Of a stretch of DNA of 64,000 bases, positions 17,273 to 26,465 are shown piece after piece. Source of the stretch: Chryseolinea soli (GTDB lineage: Bacteria > Bacteroidota > Bacteroidia > Cytophagales > Cyclobacteriaceae); the NCBI RefSeq assembly GCF_003589925.1, contig NZ_CP032382.1, forward strand, positions 3,162,001-3,226,000, in the 5' to 3' direction. How positions within the stretch are numbered: the first letter of the stretch is position 1; each line of letters begins with the position of its first letter. Below the pieces are notes generated by a model that made no database searches, was not told where the DNA came from, and saw only the letters and a program-made list of their open reading frames with translations. The translations under genes were made by a program, and so were the position numbers.

Positions 17273-18937
17273 ATGGCTTTCGCTTGGTACAAAAGTTATC
17301 CGGCCGGTATTCCGCATGAAATCGGCGCCGTCGAGCACTACTCCATGATCGACTACTTCGATCACTACAGCCTGGTCTATAACGAAGCCATTGCCGTCGA
17401 CAACATGGGCGTCACCATGACCTTTGCCGACGTGCATCGCCAGGCCACCTACTTTGCGGCATACTTGCAACACATCGGGCTGCGCAAAGGAGATCACATC
17501 GCCATACAACTGCCCAACCTATTGCAGTTCCCTATTGCATACTTCGGCGCCATCAAAGCGGGATTGGTGGTGGTGCCGACCAATCCTTTGTACACCGCGC
17601 GCGAAATGGAATTTCAATTCTACGATGCGCAGGTAAAGGCCGTCGTCATCCTCTCCACGGTAGCCAAAAACCTGGAGACCATTTTGCCGCGCACCGGCAT
17701 CAAGCATGTTATCGTTACCCGCATGGGCGACAGGCTTGGGGTCATCAAAGGTACGCTCGTCAATTTCGTCGTGAAATATAGCAAGAAACTGGAACCGGAC
17801 TATGCCATAGCAGGGGCTGTCAGATTCAACGACGCCCTGAAGATCGGCAGTCGCTCACCGTATCAGAAACCGGCCGTTCATATCAACGACCTGGTGGTGT
17901 TGCAATATACGGGTGGAACCACCGGCACGCCGAAGGGGGCCATGCTGTCGCACCGAAACCTGTTGGCGCAAGCCCAACAAATGAAGGACTGGCTTTTTCC
18001 GGCGATGAAGGGCAAGGGAAAAGACGTGGTCATCACGGCGCTGCCCCTCTATCACGTCTATTCCCTCATGATAAACCTGCTGGTGGGCTATTGCTGTGGA
18101 AGTAAAAACATATTGATCACCAATCCGCGCGACATTCCCAAATTCGTGCAGGAGTTGAAAAAACATAAATTCACCGTGATCAGTGGCGTCAACTCGTTGT
18201 ACAATGCCCTGCTTAATCACCCCGATTTTGCTTCCGTCGATTTTTCCGAGCTGCGCATCGCCGGTGCAGGGGCCATGGCCTTGCAAGAGGTTGTTGCCAC
18301 GCGATGGAAGGAAGTGACCGGCAATACGATCATTCAGGGGTATGGGCTGAGCGAGAACTCGGGCGGACTGTGCGCCAATCCTGTTGCCGGCCCTATAAAA
18401 AATGACACAGTAGGGTTACCGTTGCCAAGCACCGAACTGGGCATATTCGACGAGTCGGGTCAGCCACTTCCCCAGGGCGAAACCGGGGAGATCTGTGCCC
18501 GCGGCCCCCAGGTGATGAGCGGTTATTGGAATCACGACAACGACGACGTTTTTTTTGAAGGCAATTGGTTTAGGACGGGCGATGTGGGCGTGATGGACGA
18601 GGATGGATACTTCCGGATCGTCGATCGCAAAAAAGACATGATCGTTGTGTCCGGATTAAAAGTTTTCCCCAGCGAAGTCGAAAATGTCATTGCATCGCAT
18701 CCCAAAGTTCTCGAAGTGGGTGTCATTGGCGTGCCCGATGCGCAATGCGGTGAAGCCGTAAAGGTATTCATCGTGAAACGAGAACCCTCCCTCACCAACG
18801 ACGAAATCATCGCCCATTGCCGGCAAAACCTCGCCCCCTATAAAATTCCCAAACAAATTGTTTTCGTTGCGGCGCTCCCGAAGACTGCCGTTGGAAAGAT
18901 CCTGCGGCGCGAACTGCGCGAAGTAGAAGCGGTTTAA
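17273..18937 (+). CDS. Long-chain fatty-acid-CoA ligase (AMP-dependent synthetase)
   Basis: A 554-residue adenylate-forming enzyme that activates fatty acids to acyl-CoA. Start taken at 17273 (MAFAWYKSYPAGIPHEI), where family similarity begins; an in-frame upstream extension of 21 residues is not family-like. Motifs: ATP-binding LQYTGGTTGTPKGAML, acyl-binding GYGLSENSGG, the hinge region YFRIVDRKKDMIVVSG, and the catalytic lysine in GKILRRELRE near the end. These match the FadD type. It stands alone, about 195 bp from its upstream neighbour. Confidence 0.92.
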   Translation: MAFAWYKSYPAGIPHEIGAVEHYSMIDYFDHYSLVYNEAIAVDNMGVTMTFADVHRQATYFAAYLQHIGLRKGDHIAIQLPNLLQFPIAYFGAIKAGLVVVPTNPLYTAREMEFQFYDAQVKAVVILSTVAKNLETILPRTGIKHVIVTRMGDRLGVIKGTLVNFVVKYSKKLEPDYAIAGAVRFNDALKIGSRSPYQKPAVHINDLVVLQYTGGTTGTPKGAMLSHRNLLAQAQQMKDWLFPAMKGKGKDVVITALPLYHVYSLMINLLVGYCCGSKNILITNPRDIPKFVQELKKHKFTVISGVNSLYNALLNHPDFASVDFSELRIAGAGAMALQEVVATRWKEVTGNTIIQGYGLSENSGGLCANPVAGPIKNDTVGLPLPSTELGIFDESGQPLPQGETGEICARGPQVMSGYWNHDNDDVFFEGNWFRTGDVGVMDEDGYFRIVDRKKDMIVVSGLKVFPSEVENVIASHPKVLEVGVIGVPDAQCGEAVKVFIVKREPSLTNDEIIAHCRQNLAPYKIPKQIVFVAALPKTAVGKILRRELREVEAV

Positions 18938-19073
18938 CCCTTTAGCCATACCGTTGGTAAAATTTCTGAACAACGCTCAAAATCTCAAATTGTTTTTGCG
19001 ATTTTAGCGCATCAATTATGTGCGCCAGAGTATTTTTAATCCACAATCAAATCACGATAAACAATTTTTTATT

Positions 19074-19568
19074 ATGGGAAAAGGAATAGTTGCCCTTTTA
19101 ATGATTTTAGGAGGGGTTGGTTTTGTGGTGGTGCGTCTGATCTCCACCGCGATGAGCAAGCGATCGACACAGGCCGCGATCGACGCGATCCGGAAAAATC
19201 CTTCGAAGGCACAGGAGATAGCCGCATCGTTGGATATTCCGTATCTGAGCAAGAAAGATTTTCCGGGCGATCAGTATCAGAAATTGAAAGGGAATTTACA
19301 ATCGTCAGCACAAAAAGGGGATTATAAGATACTCCATGTCGCTCCCTTTGGTGAAGATCATCTTCTCATTTTTACCATGTTGTCATTCATCGATTTCGAT
19401 ATCAACATGTCTGGAAAGGCAACGGATACAAAGAAGACAGCCTATCACAATTTCGTTGTGAAGTTCGACCGGGAAGACGGGTTGCAGGTGTTGTCCACGA
19501 TTTATTCGGATGCAACCGAAAAATTCCAGAAGGAAGGTTTTATCACGGCGATCTTCCAAGGAGTTTAA
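19074..19568 (+). CDS. Hypothetical membrane-anchored protein
   Basis: A 164-residue protein started at the ATG at 19074 (MGKGIVALLMILGG), since the reading upstream of it lacks any plausible signal. Residues ~4-23 form one transmembrane helix, and the rest is a soluble domain with an alternating pattern of strands (YKILHVAPFGEDHLLIFTMLSF). I do not recognise the family. It is convergent with the LacI-type regulator, only 10 bp apart, and has no operon partner. Confidence 0.6.
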   Translation: MGKGIVALLMILGGVGFVVVRLISTAMSKRSTQAAIDAIRKNPSKAQEIAASLDIPYLSKKDFPGDQYQKLKGNLQSSAQKGDYKILHVAPFGEDHLLIFTMLSFIDFDINMSGKATDTKKTAYHNFVVKFDREDGLQVLSTIYSDATEKFQKEGFITAIFQGV

Positions 19569-19578
19569 ACCTTTCGGC

Positions 19579-20736
19579 CTATCGTTTCCGCAAAGAAGAA
19601 GCGCGCACGATCAGCTGTGTCTTCAGGATTTCCGTCCGGGGCAGGATGGCGTCGTCTTCAATTTCATTTAACAGGAATTGAACCGTGGTTTTGCCGATCT
19701 CATCCAACGGCTGAGCCAGTGTAGTGAGCCCCGGTTCGATGAGCGCCGACGTAGGTTCGTTGCTAAAGCCTACGATCGCCAGGTCGTTGGGTATGGAGAT
19801 GCCTCTGCTCTTGGCAATGAGAATGGTCTGAATGGCCGCCGGGTCGTTCACACCAAAGATGCTGTCGGGTGGAGTAGGGAGGTCCAGTAATTGCCGGGCT
19901 GCGGCTTGTGCGCTGCTTTTGGTCAGGTTGCAGTACACGATCAACTCATCGTACACCGGCAGGTTATAATCGCGAAGCGCGTCGAGGTATCCGCGGAGCC
20001 GCTGCTTGCCCACTTGTAGATTTTGAGGTCCGGCCAAATGCGCGATGCGCGTGCAGCCTTGTTGGATCAAGTGTTCTACGCCGCGGTAGGCCCCGTCATA
20101 ATCATCGACCAAAACCTTCGACACATCCAATCCGTCGCAGATGCGATTGAACATCACCAGCGGGATGCCGGCGCGCTGGAATTTTTGAAAATGATCCAGG
20201 CTTTTTGTCTCCGCCGTCACCGACGCCACCACGCCGTCGACGCGGCTTGCCATGAGCACATTGGTGTTGGCGATCTCGGTTTCCAGCGATTCGTTGGATT
20301 GGCAAATGATCACGTGGTATCCCGCCGGGTTGGCCACTTGTTGTGCGCCGATGATGATATACGGAAAGAAGCTGTTGATGAACTCCGGTACGATGATGCC
20401 GATGGTGTAGCTGCGGCTCTTCGCCAGCCCCAGCGCCAACAGGTTGGGTTGATAATCCAGCTGATGGGCCATGTCCAGCACGGCCTTGCGGGTGTTTTCG
20501 TTGATGTCGGAATGTCCTTGCAAGGCGCGCGATACCGTTGATTTGGAGATCTGCAACGCGCTGGCAATGTCCATGATGGTGGTTTGATGACGCCGGTGAT
20601 GATGCGTTTCCGGGGTGAGCAACGAAGGTTGTGTAAAATAATACTCACACCGCTTGCAATGATACCGCTGTTTTCCCCGCACGATGCCCGATTTGGCGAT
20701 GGCATCGACCTCCCCGCATTTGTTGCATTTGATCAT
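19579..20736 (-). CDS. LacI-family transcriptional regulator with N-terminal zinc ribbon
   Basis: A 385-residue regulator with an extra N-terminal module. Residues 1-35 hold Cys4, Cys7, Cys27 and Cys30 in a CxxC-N19-CxxC ribbon (GIVRGKQRYHCKRC), closely resembling the zinc ribbon at the start of IS1 InsA-type and related transposase proteins. A His-rich linker leads to a normal LacI helix-turn-helix (residues ~53-75, TIMDIASALQISKSTVSRAL) and a periplasmic-binding-protein-like sugar domain to the end. The reading frame is continuous with no join artefact visible. It is divergent from the second SusC gene, with repeated TTGAAA elements between them, so it most likely controls that locus. The sugar domain is not special. 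Confidence 0.88.
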   Translation of the reverse strand: MIKCNKCGEVDAIAKSGIVRGKQRYHCKRCEYYFTQPSLLTPETHHHRRHQTTIMDIASALQISKSTVSRALQGHSDINENTRKAVLDMAHQLDYQPNLLALGLAKSRSYTIGIIVPEFINSFFPYIIIGAQQVANPAGYHVIICQSNESLETEIANTNVLMASRVDGVVASVTAETKSLDHFQKFQRAGIPLVMFNRICDGLDVSKVLVDDYDGAYRGVEHLIQQGCTRIAHLAGPQNLQVGKQRLRGYLDALRDYNLPVYDELIVYCNLTKSSAQAAARQLLDLPTPPDSIFGVNDPAAIQTILIAKSRGISIPNDLAIVGFSNEPTSALIEPGLTTLAQPLDEIGKTTVQFLLNEIEDDAILPRTEILKTQLIVRASSLRKR

Positions 20737-20817
20737 AGTGGTCCTCCCGGCGAACGGCCCTGACGTGGCTTCGCCATCTGAAAAATACTAAAAAAAAGTC
20801 GCCTGGGAAATGTTGGT

Positions 20818-20919
20818 AACGATTGAAAAAACGGCGGTGATGGATGGCCCTCACCTATCGAGAGCGGTTGCGAAAGCGTTCCCGGTACATCTTGAAACCT
20901 GATTTCAATCGTTTTCAAT
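20818..20919. promoter_or_regulatory. Candidate operator cluster between the LacI gene and SusC
   Basis: Four copies of TTGAAA or its complement occur within about 96 bp: 20823-20828, 20892-20897, 20903-20908 and 20913-20918. The middle two form TTGAAA-N5-TTTCAA (20892-20908). An exact 11-bp inverted repeat AACGATTGAAA (20818-20828) / TTTCAATCGTT (20903-20913) spans 96 bp overall, which could allow looping by a LacI-type dimer or tetramer. A weak TACATTTC box at 20941-20948 may be the SusC -7 element. Confidence 0.5.
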
Positions 20920-20969
20920 AATTTTTCCGCGAACACGAATTACATTTCTGCCCATAATTTCAAACCTCT

Positions 20970-23900
20970 ATGAGAAAAAGCTTTACTACAACGCGTGTTT
21001 TCCTGCTGCTGGGATGCATGCTTTATTTGCTGGGCAGCCCGTCGTTTGCGTTTGCGCAAGGCGGATCGGTGAAGGGAAAAGTCGTCTCCGACGTCGGAGA
21101 GGTGCTGCCAGGGGTGAACGTGCTGATCAAGGGATCGTCGCGCGGCACAACGACGGATGCGGATGGACAATATACGCTGGGCGACGTGACCCCGGCCGAC
21201 GTGCTGGTATTCTCTTTCATCGGCTACAAGACACAGGAACTGACCGTGGGGAACCAAACAACGCTCGACGTCACCCTTACGACCGACATGGAAACCCTGG
21301 GGGAAGTTGTGGTAGTGGGTTATGGTACCCAGCGCAAGATTGAGACCACGGGCTCCATCGCTTCCGTGAAATCCTCCGACCTCGTACAAACACCGGTGTC
21401 CAACGTAGTCCAAGGTCTCCAGGGAAGGGTGGCCGGTGTACAGATCACGCAAAACTCCGGCGCCCCGGGTGGTAACGTCAGTGTTCGCGTTCGCGGAACG
21501 AACTCCATCAATGGAACATCGGAACCTCTGTACGTCATCGACGGTATCCAGGTCGCCAACAGCGGCAACATCACCGACGTGAGCCCGCTCTCCACCATCA
21601 ACCCCAACGACATCGAATCGGTGGAAGTGTTGAAAGATGCCTCCGCTACCGCCATCTATGGTGCACGGGGCTCCAACGGGGTAGTGCTCATCACGACCAA
21701 GCGCGGTAAAAGCGGAACCACCCGCGTTTCGTATGAAGGCTATTATGGCGTGCAGCAAGTGCGCAAGGAACTCGACATGCTCAACGCTGCGCAATTTGCA
21801 CAACTGGAAAACGACGTTTTTAAATCACAAGTATATGCCGATCCCGCAGCCGAGGGACAGGGTGTGAACTGGCAGGACCTCATCTTCCGCACAGCGCCCA
21901 TCCAAAACCATCAGTTGTCCGTGAACGGCGGAACCGATAAGACCCAACTGGCTTTGTCGCTGAACTATTTCAACCAGGACGGGATCATCATCAATTCCAA
22001 TTTCAAACGCTACTCGCTGCGGCTGAACCTCGATCACAAGATCAGCGACCGAGTGAAGATCGGCACGAGCATCATGGGCAGCTACAACATCAACGCGGGC
22101 ATTCCCACGGGATCGCAAACCGTGGGCGATGCCGATGTCGTAACGGGTAGCATCGTGGGTGCTGCGCTGGGTGCGCCTCCCACCTTGCGGCCCTATCGCG
22201 ATGACGGCTCCCTCTATCCGTTCGGCGAACAACGCGACGGCCGCTATCGCGAAGTGACCAACCCCTTGGGATTGGCGTCGGTCAAAAATCAAACGGATAT
22301 CCGCCGGTTGATGACCAATATATATGGAGAAGCCACCCTGTTGAAAGGCCTGACCTATCGCGCTTCGTTCAATGCCGATGTACAGGGGAACCTGAACAAT
22401 TACTACTCGCCGCTATACATCATTGCTACAAAAGACATCAATGCCAATTCGGGCTCGGCGAAAAAGGACAATCGCAATAACCTCGTGCTCTTGCATGAAA
22501 GCATCCTCACCTACACGAAGACGTTGGCCGATGTTCACACGCTGAAATTCACCGGTGTGTTTGCTACCCAGTCGGTGCAGTACAACCAGAACACCATCAA
22601 CGCCAACGGCTTCCCGAACGATGCTACTACAAACGAATTGCTGCAGATCGCAAACACGGTGTCGACCAGCAGCGTGCGCACCAAGGAGCGGCTGGATTCG
22701 TATATGGGTCGCGTGAACTACGGTTATAAGGACAAATATTTCTTCGATGTTACGGCACGTGCCGACGGCTCGTCCAAGTTTGGTGCAAACCACAAGTATG
22801 GTTTCTTTCCTGCGGCCTCTGCGGCATGGCGCATCAACGAGGAAGCCTTCATGCAAGACGCAGACTTCATCAGCGATCTGAAACTTCGGGCCAGCTTTGG
22901 TCGTACGGGGAATGCCGGGGCGATCGATCCCTACAAATCCCTTTCGCTGCAAACTACTTCGAGTCTGACTTCTCCCGGCGGCGGCGACTATCAGTTCAAT
23001 CACGGGTATACAAAAGGCATCAGCCCGTCGGGCATTGCCAACCCCGATCTTCGTTGGGAAAAATCCACGCAGCTCGACATCGGTTTGGATGTGAGCTTGT
23101 TTGACGATCGCATCGGCTTTACGGTGGATGTCTATAAGAAAGACACCAAAGATCTCTTGTATGAAAAAACCTTACCCCTGTCATCCGGCTATCCGTCGAT
23201 CATCACCAACCTGGGTGGGATCCAGAACAAGGGGATCGAATTATCGGCCAACGCGCGGGTGATCGATCACGGCGATTTCAAATGGAACCTTAGCGCCAAC
23301 TTCACGGCCAACCGTAATAAAGTGACCGACATCGACGGCGGGGTGACCAACGAACGGTTCATCACAACCTATACCATCCTGAAAGTTGGCCAGCCGTTGG
23401 GTCTCTTCAAGACCTATCTGTTCGACGGCATCTATCAAACCGGTGAAACGATCATCCCGGGTTCGGATGGACGCATCGGCGGAACAAAAGTGAAGGACTA
23501 CAATGGCGACGGTGTGATCAGTTCGGCCGACCAGGTGATCACGGGCAACCCCAACCCTAAATTTATCTACGGTATCTCGACAAATCTTTCCTACAAGAAC
23601 TTTGATCTCAGCATGTTCGTCTCCGGATCGTATGGCAACGACATCTACAACGTGAGCCGCGCCTCCTTCGAAAATCCGCTGGGGCAAAGAAACTTGCTGG
23701 CCGGCGCGGCCAATCACTGGACAGCCGACAATCCCAACAACGAATATGCAAGCCCCCTCCAGGGCGGACGCCTTCCCATCACCGACCGCTTTGTGGAAAA
23801 TGGCTCTTACCTGCGTTGCAAGAACATCACGCTGGGCTATCGCTTGCCCGCCATCAAAGGCATCAACAGCGCGCGGATCTATGTGAGCACGAACAATTTG

Positions 23901-24035
23901 TTCACCATCACGAAGTACACCGGCTATGATCCCGAGGTGAACACTTACGCCGGATCGAACACCACCATTGGTGTGGACAACCTCGTGTATCCCGCGGCCC
24001 GTTCGGTACTCGGCGGCATTCAAGTAACTTTTTAA
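20970..24035 (+). CDS. SusC/RagA-family TonB-linked outer membrane transporter
   Basis: A full-length 1021-residue outer-membrane importer. A signal peptide ends near residue 30 (FAFAQ); a carboxypeptidase-like regulatory domain follows at ~31-105 (GKVVSDVGEVLPGVNVLIKG); then the SusC signature LGEVVVVGYGTQRK at 110-123; the plug (VSNVVQGLQGRVAGVQIT, ASATAIYGARGSNGVVLITTKRG) to ~245; and the 22-strand barrel to the terminal phenylalanine. It imports oligosaccharides with energy from TonB/ExbBD. The SusD partner follows after 30 bp. No anti-sigma or extra N-terminal signalling domain is visible, so regulation is expected from the divergent LacI-type protein rather than from an ECF sigma factor. 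Confidence 0.96.
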   Translation: MRKSFTTTRVFLLLGCMLYLLGSPSFAFAQGGSVKGKVVSDVGEVLPGVNVLIKGSSRGTTTDADGQYTLGDVTPADVLVFSFIGYKTQELTVGNQTTLDVTLTTDMETLGEVVVVGYGTQRKIETTGSIASVKSSDLVQTPVSNVVQGLQGRVAGVQITQNSGAPGGNVSVRVRGTNSINGTSEPLYVIDGIQVANSGNITDVSPLSTINPNDIESVEVLKDASATAIYGARGSNGVVLITTKRGKSGTTRVSYEGYYGVQQVRKELDMLNAAQFAQLENDVFKSQVYADPAAEGQGVNWQDLIFRTAPIQNHQLSVNGGTDKTQLALSLNYFNQDGIIINSNFKRYSLRLNLDHKISDRVKIGTSIMGSYNINAGIPTGSQTVGDADVVTGSIVGAALGAPPTLRPYRDDGSLYPFGEQRDGRYREVTNPLGLASVKNQTDIRRLMTNIYGEATLLKGLTYRASFNADVQGNLNNYYSPLYIIATKDINANSGSAKKDNRNNLVLLHESILTYTKTLADVHTLKFTGVFATQSVQYNQNTINANGFPNDATTNELLQIANTVSTSSVRTKERLDSYMGRVNYGYKDKYFFDVTARADGSSKFGANHKYGFFPAASAAWRINEEAFMQDADFISDLKLRASFGRTGNAGAIDPYKSLSLQTTSSLTSPGGGDYQFNHGYTKGISPSGIANPDLRWEKSTQLDIGLDVSLFDDRIGFTVDVYKKDTKDLLYEKTLPLSSGYPSIITNLGGIQNKGIELSANARVIDHGDFKWNLSANFTANRNKVTDIDGGVTNERFITTYTILKVGQPLGLFKTYLFDGIYQTGETIIPGSDGRIGGTKVKDYNGDGVISSADQVITGNPNPKFIYGISTNLSYKNFDLSMFVSGSYGNDIYNVSRASFENPLGQRNLLAGAANHWTADNPNNEYASPLQGGRLPITDRFVENGSYLRCKNITLGYRLPAIKGINSARIYVSTNNLFTITKYTGYDPEVNTYAGSNTTIGVDNLVYPAARSVLGGIQVTF

Positions 24036-24065
24036 CGGTCGCGAATCCATAACAAGCATAATCTT

Positions 24066-25571
24066 ATGAAACGCATAACGACATATTTTACTCCCGTTTG
24101 CCTGACGCTGCTGATGCTGGCATCGTGCCAGCTGGATGAGCAGGTATACTCCTCCATCTACACCGCAAACTTCTACAAGACCGGCGCCGACGCGCAGGCC
24201 GCGATCACGGCCGCATACGACCCCATCGCCGACATGTACAGCGGCCCTGCGGCCGTGTTGGTGCCTGACTTCAGTGCCGATCAAACGTATCCGCGCGCAG
24301 CTGTATCGCGCAATGCGCTGACGTTATTTACCTACGACGTCAATTACACGGCGCAACGCACGGCAGGCCGACTTTTTGAATCGCCACAACAGATCTGGAT
24401 CTCTTGCTATGACGGCATCGAAAAAGCAAATTGGGTGATCGAGAAGGTGCCCGGTGCGAGCATGGATGCCGCCCGCAAGAAGGAGATCATTGGCGAAGCT
24501 TTTTTTCTGCGCGCGTTCTATCATTGGATGGCCACAAAAAATTTCGGCGAAGTGATCATCAAAATAAAACCCAGCGACGTGCAGGCAAATGCTTATGTGC
24601 CAAAGAGCGCCATCGCCGACGTGTACAAGCAGATCTATCAGGACCTCGACTCGGCGGTTGTCAAGTTGCCTACGCACACGGCTTCCCTGGTGAAAGGTCG
24701 CGCTTCAAAAGAAGCTGCGCTGGCACTGTATGCGAAAGCAGCACTCTATAATCAAGATTGGGCCACCTCGTTGTCGAAAGCCCAGGCCGTGATGACCAAT
24801 GCCTATCTGATGCTGATGCCCAATGTGCTGGATATCTACGATGTAACAAAAGAAGATGTGGCACGCGTGGAAAATATCTTTGCCTTTGAATCCGAGTCCA
24901 ACGCTTCGGTTTCCGGCTCCACGTCGGCGAGAAGTCACCAGATGGTGGGTCTTTGTGGCCCTCCCGGCAGCAACGGCCCGGCCTATGGACTCACCACCTT
25001 CGGATCTTTCTTCGCCTATCAGTCGTTCTTCAATTCTTTTGACCCGACCGATAAACGCCGCGCCTTACTGGATACGACCTACATTGACAAAACGGGCAAG
25101 ACTGTTCCGCAGAAAAGCATCACGCCCATTACCAAGAACGGCGTGTTGGTGAAAAAATATATGGATCCCTTTTCGACCACGGGCAATACCAACAACATAC
25201 CGATCTTTCGCATGGCCGATGTGTACCTCATCGCCGCTGAAGCGGAAGCGCACCTCAACGGACCAACGACAGCAGCCTATGACTATGCCGACGCTGTTCG
25301 TCATCGTGCGGGCCTGGGTGATCTGACGGCCGGATTAAGTCAACAGGCTTTCATCGATGCCGTGTTGCAGGAACGTTCATGGGAGTTCTTCGCTGAAGGC
25401 GATCGCTGGTATGACCTTACGCGCACGGATAAATTCATGACGGTGATCCCTTTAGCGGTGAGCGACTACTATCCCGTGCGCACACCACAGCCGAAGAATA
25501 AATATTTTCCCATCCCTCAGGATGAGCTCAATGCAAACACCCTGTTGACACAAAACGATCCCTGGAAATAA
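24066..25571 (+). CDS. SusD/RagB-family nutrient-binding lipoprotein
   Basis: A 501-residue lipoprotein, lid for the preceding SusC. The lipobox LMLASC gives Cys21, followed by QLDEQVYSS, the usual start of mature SusD proteins. The TPR-like helical core includes FLRAFYHWMATKNFGEV (the SusD signature near residue 150) and the late RMADVYLIAAEAEAHLNG helix, then the RSWEFFAEGDRWYDL block and the end FPIPQDEL...TQNDPW. It is co-transcribed with SusC (30-bp gap) and with the acetylesterase (9-bp gap). Confidence 0.95.
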   Translation: MKRITTYFTPVCLTLLMLASCQLDEQVYSSIYTANFYKTGADAQAAITAAYDPIADMYSGPAAVLVPDFSADQTYPRAAVSRNALTLFTYDVNYTAQRTAGRLFESPQQIWISCYDGIEKANWVIEKVPGASMDAARKKEIIGEAFFLRAFYHWMATKNFGEVIIKIKPSDVQANAYVPKSAIADVYKQIYQDLDSAVVKLPTHTASLVKGRASKEAALALYAKAALYNQDWATSLSKAQAVMTNAYLMLMPNVLDIYDVTKEDVARVENIFAFESESNASVSGSTSARSHQMVGLCGPPGSNGPAYGLTTFGSFFAYQSFFNSFDPTDKRRALLDTTYIDKTGKTVPQKSITPITKNGVLVKKYMDPFSTTGNTNNIPIFRMADVYLIAAEAEAHLNGPTTAAYDYADAVRHRAGLGDLTAGLSQQAFIDAVLQERSWEFFAEGDRWYDLTRTDKFMTVIPLAVSDYYPVRTPQPKNKYFPIPQDELNANTLLTQNDPWK

Positions 25572-25580
25572 TAGTAAGTG

Positions 25581-26462
25581 ATGATGATTTGGGTAGAGGG
25601 TGGCAGCGCGAACAGAGGAGCTTTCCGGTTTAACCGGGTTGCTTCACTGTTCGCCTGTTGCCTTTTTGTGAGCACACTGCTGATGAATGCAAAAACGTTT
25701 GCGCAGGAAAAAACACTCTGGCTCATTGCGGGTCAGAGCAACGCCGTAGGGCAGGGCGACAGCACCCTGTCGCCGAAATGTGAAAATGACACGGCGTGGG
25801 AATATGCGTTCACCTCTGATGCACTACGTCCACTCGCCGATCCTGCAGGAGTGAAAGAACTGAATTTTGAGCGGGCCAACAACGGAAGCCTTGCACCTGC
25901 CTTTGCATCGAGGATGGTGGCACGACAGCCGTCTTCGTCTGTTGTCATTGTTTCGGCAGCGCGGGGAGGAGCGTCCTGTCATCAAAAGGCGGAGTTGAAC
26001 AACTATGGAACGTGGGATACCCGCGGCAACCTGATGTTGTTCGAGGATGCAATAACAAAAGTGAAGGCTGCCGAAAAGAAGACGGCCGTCACGCTCTCGG
26101 GAATACTTTGGCTGCAAGGCGAACGCGATGCCAATGCCATCAACGATGGGAAACTGACGCCGCTGGAATATGAAGCAGCGTTGACGACCTTGATCGCGCG
26201 ATTCCGGAAAGCCCTGGGAAAGGATGTCCCTTTCTACATTGTTCAAACGGGTTACTTCAAAGATCACCCCCACGAAGGCTTTGATGCCGTACGCCGCGCA
26301 CAACAGAATGTTGCCGACAAAGACAAATTCACAAACGTGATCTACACGGAAACGAATCGGTTTGAGGCGAAGGGTTGGATGAAGGACCAAATTCACTATA
26401 ATCAAATCGGCTTAAACCACATTGGCGCGGCAGTGGCCGACGCCCTTTCAAACTTTAAATGA
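25581..26462 (+). CDS. Sialate O-acetylesterase-like (SASA domain) secreted carbohydrate esterase
   Basis: A 293-residue secreted SGNH-type esterase expected to remove acetyl groups from sugars. The start is the ATG at 25581 (another at 25584); the in-frame GTG just before is unlikely. A signal peptide ends near residue 41 (NAKTFAQ). The nucleophile block is LWLIAGQSNAVGQGD with Ser53; LQGERDAN is the second family block and DQIHYNQIGLNHIG holds the Asp/His pair. It lies 9 bp after SusD and 3 bp before the GH2 gene, so it likely strips acetyl groups before glycosidic cleavage in the periplasm. Confidence 0.88.
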   Translation: MMIWVEGGSANRGAFRFNRVASLFACCLFVSTLLMNAKTFAQEKTLWLIAGQSNAVGQGDSTLSPKCENDTAWEYAFTSDALRPLADPAGVKELNFERANNGSLAPAFASRMVARQPSSSVVIVSAARGGASCHQKAELNNYGTWDTRGNLMLFEDAITKVKAAEKKTAVTLSGILWLQGERDANAINDGKLTPLEYEAALTTLIARFRKALGKDVPFYIVQTGYFKDHPHEGFDAVRRAQQNVADKDKFTNVIYTETNRFEAKGWMKDQIHYNQIGLNHIGAAVADALSNFK

Positions 26463-26465
26463 TCC

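Noticed and set aside
20596..20736. Remnant of an IS1-type element at the start of the LacI gene
   Set aside because: The cysteine ribbon is in frame with an intact regulator; no inverted repeats, target duplication or other transposase parts are seen. A fused domain is the better reading.
23241..24284. 347-codon open frame opposite the SusC/SusD junction
   Set aside because: It crosses the boundary of two recognised genes on the other strand and has no support of its own.
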